Shown here: piece after piece, positions 1 through 5,829 of the stretch
Numbering within the stretch: the first letter of the stretch is position 1
How the letters are laid out: each line of letters opens with the position of its first letter
Origin: Deltaproteobacteria bacterium
GTDB taxonomy: Bacteria > Myxococcota_A > Bradymonadia > UBA7976 > VGTA01
Direction of reading: 5' to 3'
DNA length: 6,596 nt
Assembly (NCBI GenBank): GCA_016874875.1
Contig: VGTA01000185.1
Coordinates: forward strand, 1-6,596
Position numbers and translations under genes: made by a program
Notes under the pieces: model-generated
What the model saw: the letters and a program-made list of their open reading frames with translations, nothing else
Database searches by the model: none
Told to the model about the DNA's origin: nothing

Positions 1-144
1 TAGCCCCTCGTCTAGCCCCTCGTCTAGCCCCTCGTCTAGCCCCTCGTCTAGCCCCTCATCTAGTCCCTCGTCCAGTCCCTCGTCTAGCCCCTCATCTAGT
101 CCCTCGTCCAGTCCCTCGTCTAGCCCCTCAGCCACCCCCTCATC
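1..144 (-). repeat. 12-bp tandem repeat encoding (DEGL)n, continues past left edge
   Basis: Twelve 12-bp units lie in frame with the minus-strand gene. In protein order they read DEGV, AEGL, then ten DEGL units up to the window edge. The commonest plus-strand unit is tagcccctcgtc. Third-position variants (atc for gtc, tcc for ccc, cag for tag) keep the peptide identical. The three-unit block at 49-84 is repeated exactly at 85-120, which gives a nested 36-bp repeat. The four leftmost units (1-48) are identical, as expected of recent slippage. Confidence 0.97.
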
Positions 145-2046
145 CACATCAAGGCCCACGCGCTGCATCGCCTGGAACGCGAGCCTCTCGATCTCCTCGT
201 CGGCGGGGATGCCCAGCGCCTCCAGCTGCGTCAGGAGCGCGTCCCAGTTCGCCCACACCTGCTCAGGGGTGAGGAGCGAGGGCCTGAGCTGCAGATTCAC
301 CTCCGCGAAATGCGCCACCGTCCGCTGCAGGAGCTCCACGTCGCTCTTGGCCAAGCGCAACGCCACCGCCTGGCTCTGCAGGTGCGCCGGCATCGCGATC
401 CCAAAGTCCACGGCGGCCTTGAGCACGCGGTGCTGCACGCGGCGGAGCCAGGGGAGGGGGAAGGACTTGACGAACAGCAGGTAGTCGCGCTGCTTGACCG
501 TGCTCCAGTACGCCCAGATGCCCACCGCCAGCTGCGCGTCAGCGGCGCTGGCGATGTCGCTGAAGCTCTGCTGCGTGAAGGTGTGGCGCATGCGCCCCAC
601 GCGGTCAAACGACTCGTCGCGCGCCACAAAGAGCGCGTGCGCCGCCTGCTTGGGGGTCATGTGGAGGCGCTTGATGGTGCTGAGGATGTAGCCCACGTTC
701 TCCTCGAGCGGCGCCTCGATCACGCGCTGCCCGTAGATGTTGCCGTTCTTCTTGTAGAGCGTGAGCTCAACGCGGAAGGCGCGGCGGAGCTGGCGGAGCG
801 CCTTGGGGCCCACCGCGCCGTCGATCTCGATGGGCCAGCAGAGCTCGTCCTCCACCTCGCCGTTGACGCTGCTGAAGAGCGTGAGGCAGGGCGCGGCGCC
901 GCCGTCCACCAGGTGCAGCTGGATGCGCGCGTCGATGTCCACCGACATCCACCCCTCCGCCTGCCGCTCGTCCAACTGCGCCGCCGCCTCCACCTGCTCC
1001 CCGTTGAGCCGCAGGTAGGTGCTCCCCTCGCCGGCGAGCGCGGCGTCAAAGCGGCGCATCGTGGAGGAGTAGAGCAGCTGCGCGGCGAGCGTCTGAAGGG
1101 GCTCCGCCGCCACCTCCTCTAGGCTCTCCTCGGCGGCGAGCGCGGGCGCGGCGGCGGGGGCCGGGGCGAGGGTGATGACCGTGGGGGACTCCGCGGAGAT
1201 CTCGAGGCGCTGCGGCGAGCGCGCGGCGGCGGGCGCGGGGGCGCCCTTGAGCTCAAAGACCCCCGTGGGGTCCTCGAGCGCCGCGTCGAGCAGGGCGTCG
1301 AGCGAGGCGGCGGGGGAGGGCGTGGCGGAGGAGGCGGGGGAGAAGGCGGCGGAGAGGCCGACGGAGGGGCCCGCTGAGGCGCCCGCTGAGAGGCCCGCTG
1401 AGAGGCCCGCTGAGAGGCCCGCTGAGAGGCCCGCTGAGAGGCCCGCTGAGGCGTCCGCTGAGGCGTCCGCTGAGGGCCCCGCGCCCAGCGGCGACGCGGG
1501 GAGGGGCAAGAGCGAGTGCGCGGCGCGACCGTACGCCGGGAGGGAGAGGGGCGCCTTGAGCGCCGGCGCCGGCGTCACCAGCGTCGCGCCCCCCGCCGAC
1601 GGGCGCACCCCCTCCAGGGCCGCCGCGAGCGCCGCCGCCCCCACCACCAGCTCTGGGCGGGCGAAATACTCCTGCGCCGGCACGTGCGCCCGCGCGCTCA
1701 GCAGCGCCAGCTGCGCCCCGAGCGCCTCGAGCGCGCGATAGGCGTCGTGCGCCGGCAGCGCCACCAGCAGGCGCCGCTCCCCGGGCACGTGCACCGCCAC
1801 CGGCGCCTCCGCCTCCCCCGTCGCGCCGCAGGCGGCGCAGCGCGTGGGGTTGAGCGCGCCGAGGCGGCCGAGGGCGAGCGCCGCGCGCAGGCGGCCGAAC
1901 GCCTCAGCGTCGTCGCTCGACAGGTGCGTGAGCACCTCCGCGGCGATTGGCGCGCCGCAGGCGCCGCAGAGGCCCTTGGTCGCCCTCGCGGTGACCTCGC
2001 CCGCCCCTAGCGCTCGCTCAGCGTTGATCTGCATCTCTGTCTGCAT
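1..2046 (-). CDS. CpXC-like zinc-binding protein with tetrapeptide repeats (C-terminus beyond window)
   Basis: The frame is open for 682 codons and runs off the left edge, so the C-terminus is missing. Residues 27-31 (CGACG) and 70-74 (CAACG) form two CxxC knuckles about 40 residues apart. The second follows a 'GALNPTRC' segment and leads into a strand-rich stretch (VAVHVPGERRLLVALP). This resembles the CpXC domain, a presumed zinc-binding module of unknown function. Residues about 130-320 are Ala/Pro/Ser-rich and low in complexity, including a SAGL repeat at 191-226. Residues about 320-630 are of normal composition, rich in Trp, Phe and charged residues (for example WPIEIDG, LFVKSFPLPWLRRVQ), and I do not recognise the domain. 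From residue 635 a DEGL repeat continues past the edge. No signal peptide or membrane segment is visible, so it is probably cytoplasmic. I chose the ATG at 2046, which has AGGGG seven bases upstream; an in-frame ATG at 2034 is the alternative. It lies 58 bp downstream of glnS on the same strand and may share its transcript. The gene is certain; the domain call is tentative. Confidence 0.85.
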   Translation of the reverse strand, partial: MQTEMQINAERALGAGEVTARATKGLCGACGAPIAAEVLTHLSSDDAEAFGRLRAALALGRLGALNPTRCAACGATGEAEAPVAVHVPGERRLLVALPAHDAYRALEALGAQLALLSARAHVPAQEYFARPELVVGAAALAAALEGVRPSAGGATLVTPAPALKAPLSLPAYGRAAHSLLPLPASPLGAGPSADASADASAGLSAGLSAGLSAGLSAGLSAGASAGPSVGLSAAFSPASSATPSPAASLDALLDAALEDPTGVFELKGAPAPAAARSPQRLEISAESPTVITLAPAPAAAPALAAEESLEEVAAEPLQTLAAQLLYSSTMRRFDAALAGEGSTYLRLNGEQVEAAAQLDERQAEGWMSVDIDARIQLHLVDGGAAPCLTLFSSVNGEVEDELCWPIEIDGAVGPKALRQLRRAFRVELTLYKKNGNIYGQRVIEAPLEENVGYILSTIKRLHMTPKQAAHALFVARDESFDRVGRMRHTFTQQSFSDIASAADAQLAVGIWAYWSTVKQRDYLLFVKSFPLPWLRRVQHRVLKAAVDFGIAMPAHLQSQAVALRLAKSDVELLQRTVAHFAEVNLQLRPSLLTPEQVWANWDALLTQLEALGIPADEEIERLAFQAMQRVGLDVDEGVAEGLDEGLDEGLDEGLDEGLDEGLDEGLDEGLDEGLDEGLDEGL
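1369..1476 (-). repeat. 12-bp tandem repeat encoding (SAGL)n
   Basis: Nine 12-bp units lie in frame in the linker of the CpXC-like gene. Five central units (1381-1440) are identical (gcccgctgagag on the plus strand, LSAG on the coding strand). The flanking units read ASAG, ASAD and PSAD, and further decayed units (PSVG, LSAA) lie just left, at 1345-1368. Perfect copies in the middle with diverged copies at the edges fit expansion from the centre by replication slippage. The product would be a flexible small-residue linker. Confidence 0.96.
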
Positions 2047-2050
2047 CTCT
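2027..2050 (-). repeat. 12-bp duplication that doubles the start codon
   Basis: On the minus strand AGAGATGCAGAC (2050-2039) is followed directly by AGAGATGCAGAT (2038-2027), 11 of 12 bases identical. The duplication gives the CpXC-like protein two in-frame ATG codons four residues apart (MQTEMQIN). The upstream ATG at 2046 is better placed relative to the AGGGG ribosome binding site. Confidence 0.9.
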
Positions 2051-2073
2051 CTGCCCCTGTGCCCGTGTGTGTG

Positions 2074-2096
2074 GTGCGCGGGCGCGACCCGCGCGT
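2074..2096 (-). other. GC-rich hairpin between glnS and the downstream gene
   Basis: GCGCGGG (2076-2082) and CCCGCGC (2088-2094) form a perfect 7-bp stem around the 5-base loop CGCGA, extendable by G·T pairs. It sits in the 58-bp gap after the glnS stop, just before the CpXC-like gene. No T-tract follows on the minus strand, so it is not a standard intrinsic terminator. It could be an attenuator, an mRNA 3'-end stabiliser, or chance in GC-rich DNA. Confidence 0.35.
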
Positions 2097-2104
2097 GGAG
2101 AGTT

Positions 2105-3853
2105 TCAGCCCTGCGCGACCTTGGCCCAAGAGTCCTTGAGCCCGATCGTGCGGTGGAAAGAAGGCGCCCCGGGCGCCGAGCGCTTGACGTCCGCGCAGAA
2201 GTAGCCGAGGCGCTCGAACTGCACCACCTCGCCGGGCGGCACGTCGAGGAGCGCGGGCTCAAGGACGGCGCTCACCGCCTCTAGCGAGCTCGGGTTGAGG
2301 TCCTCGAGGAAATCCCCCTTGCCCTCCCCCGGGCTCGGGGCGCTGAAGAGGCGGTCGTAGAGGAGGACGTCGGCGCGCGCGCCGTGGGTGGCCGACACCC
2401 AGTGGAGCGTGCCCTTGACCTTGCGCCCGTCGGCGGGGGTGCCGCCCTTGGACGCGGGGTCCCAGGTGCAGCGCAGCTCCACCACCTCGCCGCCCTCGTC
2501 CTTGACCACCGCGTGGCAGGTGAGCAGGCAGGCGTAGCGCAGGCGCACCTCCGCGCCCACGCTCAGGCGGAACCACTTCTTGGCGGGCACCTCCATAAAG
2601 TCCTCGCGCTCGATATAGAGCTCGCGCGTGAAAGGCACCCGGCGCGCGCCGAGGTCCAAGGCGCCCTCCTCCTCCGCCGGATAGAAGGGCGCCTCGAGCC
2701 ACTCCACGTGCCCCTCGGGCAGGTTCTCCACCACCACCTTGAGCGGGCGCAGCACCGCCATGGCGCGCCGGCAGGTGGCGTTGAGGGTCTCGCGGAGCGC
2801 GTGCTCGAGGTGCCCCACGTCCATCAGCGTGTTGTTCTTGGTGACGCCCGCGCGCTCGCAGAAGTGCCGGAGCGCCGCGGGGGGGTAGCCGCGGCGGCGC
2901 ATGCCGGCGATGGTGGGCATGCGGGGGTCGTCCCAGCTCTCCACGTGCCCCTCGTAGACCAGGCGCTGCAGGCGGCGCTTGCTGAGCACGGTGTAGGTGA
3001 TGTTGAGGCGCGAGAACTCGTACTGGTGGGGGCGCGCCCCCTCCTCAAAGCCGAGCGCCTCTAGGAACCAGTCGTAGAGCGGGCGGTGGTCCTCAAACTC
3101 GAGGGTGCAGATCGAGTGGGTGACGCCCTCGATGGCGTCGCTGAGGCCGTGGGCGAAATCGTACATCGGGTACACGCGCCACTTGCTGCCCGTGCGGTGG
3201 TGGTCGGCGTGCAGGATTCGGTAGATGGGGGGGTCGCGGAAGTTGATGTTGGGGGACGCCATGTCGATCTTGGCGCGGAGCACGTGCGCGCCGTGCTCAA
3301 ACTCGCCCGCCTGCATGCGCCCAAAGAGGTCGAGGTTCTCCTCCACCGAGCGGTCGCGGAAGGGGCTGTTGACCCCCGGCGTGTGAAAATCGCCGCGCGT
3401 GGCCTTCATCTGCTCTGGCGTCTGGCTGTCCACGTACGCCTTGCCGTCGCGGATGAGGCGCACGGCGAACTCAAAGAGCTGCTCAAAGTAGTCGGAGGCG
3501 AAATAGAGCCCCTCGCCCCAGTCAAAGCCAAGCCAGCGCACGTCCTCCTTGATGGACTGCACAAACTCGTCCTCCTCGGCGGCGGGGTTGGTGTCGTCGA
3601 GGCGCAGGTTGCACTGGGTGGGCACGGCGCCCGAGAACTTGAGGGCGAGGCCAAAGTTGAGGCAGATGGACTTGGCGTGCCCGAGGTGGAGGTAGCCGTT
3701 GGGCTCCGGCGGGAAGCGGGTGACCACGCGGGGGCGCCCGGCGGCGACGTGGGCGCTGATGATCTCTTCGATGAAGTTGGCGCCCTGCCCCGCGCTCTGC
3801 CCCGCGCTCTGCTCCACGCCCGTGTGCGTCATATGGCGACCCATGTGGCTCAT
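2105..3853 (-). CDS. glnS: Glutaminyl-tRNA synthetase
   Basis: This cytoplasmic class I aminoacyl-tRNA synthetase joins glutamine to tRNA-Gln using ATP. The protein is 582 residues from the chosen start; E. coli GlnRS is about 554. The Rossmann-fold ATP-binding signature PPEPNGYLHLGH is at residues 48-59 (HIGH motif as HLGH). The second ATP-binding loop is VLSKRR at 289-294, where E. coli has MSKRK. Typical GlnRS blocks follow E. coli closely: AKIDMASP, YPMYDFAHG, THSICTLEFEDHRPLYDW, HVESWDDPRMPTI, the anticodon-binding barrels with DGRKVKGTLHWVSATH, and the ending IGLKDSWAKV. I chose the ATG at 3853 because GAGG lies five bases upstream. A GTG at 3886 would add 11 residues but lacks a good ribosome binding site, and the conserved part starts only at about residue 25. 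The extra N-terminal residues include a QSAGQSAG duplication. It is divergent from the flagellin gene. Confidence 0.98.
   Translation of the reverse strand: MSHMGRHMTHTGVEQSAGQSAGQGANFIEEIISAHVAAGRPRVVTRFPPEPNGYLHLGHAKSICLNFGLALKFSGAVPTQCNLRLDDTNPAAEEDEFVQSIKEDVRWLGFDWGEGLYFASDYFEQLFEFAVRLIRDGKAYVDSQTPEQMKATRGDFHTPGVNSPFRDRSVEENLDLFGRMQAGEFEHGAHVLRAKIDMASPNINFRDPPIYRILHADHHRTGSKWRVYPMYDFAHGLSDAIEGVTHSICTLEFEDHRPLYDWFLEALGFEEGARPHQYEFSRLNITYTVLSKRRLQRLVYEGHVESWDDPRMPTIAGMRRRGYPPAALRHFCERAGVTKNNTLMDVGHLEHALRETLNATCRRAMAVLRPLKVVVENLPEGHVEWLEAPFYPAEEEGALDLGARRVPFTRELYIEREDFMEVPAKKWFRLSVGAEVRLRYACLLTCHAVVKDEGGEVVELRCTWDPASKGGTPADGRKVKGTLHWVSATHGARADVLLYDRLFSAPSPGEGKGDFLEDLNPSSLEAVSAVLEPALLDVPPGEVVQFERLGYFCADVKRSAPGAPSFHRTIGLKDSWAKVAQG
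3785..3811 (-). repeat. 12-bp duplication (QSAGQSAGQ) in the glnS N-terminal extension
   Basis: The coding-strand unit CAGAGCGCGGGG occurs twice exactly (3811-3800 and 3799-3788), followed by a further CAG codon. It encodes QSAGQSAGQ in the poorly conserved leader of GlnRS, just before the NFIEEII segment that aligns with the E. coli N-terminus. It is the same unit length as the repeats in the downstream gene. Confidence 0.9.
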
Positions 3854-3935
3854 AGTCCCCTCGCTCTCATCTCTGCGTGATCCCACGCTCTCGCGCTCGC
3901 GCGTCTCGCGCTCGCCGTTGGCGGCGTGCGCGCAC

Positions 3936-4009
3936 CATATAAGAGCGCCTGAGAGAAATCTAGCGGGAACTCTCGCGGGTGAGCGCGCGTCCTATTTTGG
4001 TTGTAAAAT
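3936..4009. promoter_or_regulatory. Divergent promoter region for glnS and flagellin (approximate)
   Basis: The intergenic region 3854-4064 carries no gene. Two AT-rich islands stand out in GC-rich DNA. TAAAAT at 4004-4009 is a possible plus-strand -10 element for the flagellin gene, about 55 bases before its ATG, but no good -35 lies at the right distance. It overlaps a small dyad, ATTTT (3994-3998) and AAAAT (4005-4009). CATATAAG at 3936-3943 gives TATATG on the minus strand, a possible -10 for glnS, or TATAAG on the plus strand. I found no convincing sigma-28 flagellar promoter and only a weak sigma-54-like GG/GC spacing near 3919. The exact start sites are unknown. Confidence 0.3.
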
Positions 4010-4044
4010 CAAGCGCCCTCGCGTACCTCAAGACCCTAGGCCAC

Positions 4045-4064
4045 TTCTCAAAAGGATTTGAGAG
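4045..4064 (+). promoter_or_regulatory. Hairpin presenting the flagellin Shine-Dalgarno in its loop
   Basis: CTCAAA (4047-4052) pairs with TTTGAG (4057-4062). The stem extends by T4046-A4063 and a T4045·G4064 wobble. The four-base loop (4053-4056) is AGGA, the core of the Shine-Dalgarno sequence AAAGGA at 4051-4056, eight bases before the flagellin ATG. A GGA in a hairpin loop over a ribosome binding site is the classic form of a CsrA/RsmA binding site, and CsrA is known to repress flagellin translation in Bacillus. The pairing is seen directly; the regulator is inferred. Confidence 0.5.
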
Positions 4065-5774
4065 ATGTTGAGCGTCAACACCAACCTTTTCTCCGCGCGC
4101 AGCATGGACACGCTCCGCGTCAACCAGCAGCGCGTCTCGCAAGGATACGAGCGCCTGTCGAGCGGCCTGCGCATCAACGGCGCCAAGGACGACGCGGCGG
4201 GGCTCTCGATCTCCACGCGTATGAACGCGCAGATCCGCGGCATCAACCAGAGCGTGCGCAACGCCAACGACACGATCTCGTTCCTGCAGACGGCGGAGGG
4301 GGCGCTCAACGAGACGACCAACATCCTGCAGCGCATGCGCGAGCTCACCGTGCAGGCGGGGAACAACATCCTCAGCGCCAGCGACCGCGAGTCGATCCAG
4401 GGGGAGATGGAGCAGCTCAAATCCGAGATCGACCGCATCAACGAGACCACCAGCTTCAACGGCGTGAGCCTCTTTAGCCAGCACAAGACCGTGTCGGTGG
4501 CGCAGTCGGCGGGGGGTGACGGCGAGCTGCGCGGCTACACGGTGAACTACGACACCACGCTCGGCGCCGGCCCCGCCGACCAGGCGGAGCGCCTCTCCTT
4601 CGCCCTCAACGGCCTCAAGACGTCGTGGCTGCGCGAGGCGGAGGACCGCGTGGAGACCTACTTTGGGCTCTCGGGGAACGGGGCGGTGATCAACGTGGAT
4701 TTCACAGAAACCATAATCGGCGGGGGGGACGGGGTGGGCGGCTTCGTGGCGTTTGTGCAGAGCGCGGGCGCCACGCCTCAGCGCCTGCACATCGACCTTT
4801 ATGACTTCGATGACACCAACTCGCCCCACGGCGGCACCCCCAACCAGTACAGCGACCGCATCATCGCCCACGAGTTCGTGCACGTGGCGATGAACGCCAA
4901 CGGCATCGGCCAGGCGACGGAGACCTGGTTCAACGAGGGCGCCGCGGAGCTGATCCACGGCAGCGCCGACGTGTTCCTCAACGGCTCCACCGCCGGCACG
5001 CGCGCGGCGATGGTGGCGGACGCCTTTAACCCCGCGCCCATCAACTACGGCGGCTCGTACCTGGCGGTGGCCAAGATCCACTCCGACATCAAGGACGCCG
5101 GCGGCGAGGGCATCGTGGACGTGTTCAACGCGCTCAAGTCCAACGGCAACAACCTCGACGCCGCCCTGCAGTCCACCGCCGGCTACAGCCTCGCCGCCTT
5201 CAAGACGTCGTTCATGGGGGCGATGGGCACCACTTTCGCCGAGGACCTCTACAGCAGGGCGAACTCGAGCGGCGACACGGGCGCCATCGGCGGCTTCGCC
5301 CTCGACGGCGGGGCGGTGTACACCGCAGAGAGCGTCCTCCCCAACACCGTCTACAACACCACCGAGAAGAGCGGCGGCGTGCAGCGGACGATGCAGATCG
5401 GCGCCAACAGCCAGTCGAGCGACCTCAAGGTCTCGATCTCCTCCTTCAACACCAACGCCCTGGGCCTCTCCTCGCTCGACGTGATGAGTTTCCTCAACAT
5501 GGACGACGCGCTCATGGGCCTCGACGACGCCCTCAACTTCGTCTCCGCCCGCCGCTCCGAGCTCGGCGCGCTCCAGATCCGCGTGGAGTCGATGATCAGC
5601 AGCCTCCAGATCAACATGGAGAACACCTCCGCGAGCCGCTCGCGCATCCAGGACGCCGACTTCGCCATCGAGAGCGTGAATCTCACCAAGGCGCAGATCA
5701 CGCAGCAGGCGTCGGCGTCGATGCTGGCGCAGGCGAACGCGACGCCGCAGCTCGCCCTGGCGCTCTTGGGCTGA
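4065..5774 (+). CDS. fliC: Proteolytic flagellin (flagellinolysin): flagellin with internal zinc metallopeptidase
   Basis: This is the filament subunit of the flagellum, 569 residues long, exported by the flagellar type III apparatus. Residues 1 to about 138 are a canonical flagellin D0/D1 N-terminus (MLSVNTNLFSARS, LSSGLRINGAKDDAAGLSIS, LQRMRELTVQAGN). Residues from about 440 to 569 are the matching C-terminus (MQIGANSQSS, then QASASMLAQANATPQ and a final LLG). Between them, about residues 139-439 are not the usual surface domain but a metallopeptidase. It contains a helix LKTSWLREAEDRVETYFGL (184-202), a strand and loop region, RIIAHEFVH with the zinc motif HEFVH at 269-273 (zinc ligands H269 and H273, catalytic E270), then WFNEGAAELIHG with E291 as probable third ligand. 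This gluzincin arrangement resembles the M9 collagenase-like domain of the described flagellinolysins. The filament would be an extracellular protease array. AAAGGA lies eight bases before the ATG. No flagellar assembly genes are adjacent. The peptidase's substrate cannot be read from the sequence. Confidence 0.95.
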   Translation: MLSVNTNLFSARSMDTLRVNQQRVSQGYERLSSGLRINGAKDDAAGLSISTRMNAQIRGINQSVRNANDTISFLQTAEGALNETTNILQRMRELTVQAGNNILSASDRESIQGEMEQLKSEIDRINETTSFNGVSLFSQHKTVSVAQSAGGDGELRGYTVNYDTTLGAGPADQAERLSFALNGLKTSWLREAEDRVETYFGLSGNGAVINVDFTETIIGGGDGVGGFVAFVQSAGATPQRLHIDLYDFDDTNSPHGGTPNQYSDRIIAHEFVHVAMNANGIGQATETWFNEGAAELIHGSADVFLNGSTAGTRAAMVADAFNPAPINYGGSYLAVAKIHSDIKDAGGEGIVDVFNALKSNGNNLDAALQSTAGYSLAAFKTSFMGAMGTTFAEDLYSRANSSGDTGAIGGFALDGGAVYTAESVLPNTVYNTTEKSGGVQRTMQIGANSQSSDLKVSISSFNTNALGLSSLDVMSFLNMDDALMGLDDALNFVSARRSELGALQIRVESMISSLQINMENTSASRSRIQDADFAIESVNLTKAQITQQASASMLAQANATPQLALALLG

Positions 5775-5825
5775 GGCTGCTCTTGGGCTGAGGCTGCTCT
5801 TGGGCTGAGGCTGCTCTTGGGCTGA
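5762..5825 (+). repeat. 17-bp tandem repeat over the flagellin stop codon
   Basis: The unit gctcttgggctgaggct is present in three full copies and a 13-base partial copy. The first copy contains the end of the flagellin gene (Leu-Leu-Gly-stop). Because 17 is not a multiple of 3, the TGA codons at 5772, 5789, 5806 and 5823 fall in reading frames 0, +2, +1 and 0. The tract fills the gap up to the stop of the convergent glycosyltransferase gene. It forms no clear hairpin. Confidence 0.95.
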
Positions 5826-5829
5826 CGCT

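Noticed and set aside
1..144. Possible CRISPR array
   Set aside because: The 12-bp units are directly adjacent with no spacers, are in frame with a gene, and encode a peptide repeat.
310..1122. Plus-strand open frames opposite the CpXC-like gene (also 1172-1741 and 1516-2010)
   Set aside because: Their translations are Arg/Ala/His-rich low-complexity products of the GC-rich opposite strand. The minus frame is open for more than 2 kb with ordinary protein sequence.
2978..2989. VLSK in place of KMSKS in GlnRS as a sign of a dead enzyme
   Set aside because: GlnRS enzymes normally have a variant of this loop (MSK in E. coli). The Lys and Ser are kept and the rest of the protein is well conserved.
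2384..3880. Plus-strand open frames opposite glnS (2384-3064, 3086-3880)
   Set aside because: They are antisense shadows of a clear GlnRS gene, with no conserved motif or convincing ribosome binding site.
3918..3936. Sigma-54-like promoter (TGGC...GC spacing)
   Set aside because: Only the GG and GC dinucleotides fit. Such spacing is common by chance in this GC-rich DNA, and the rest of the consensus is absent.
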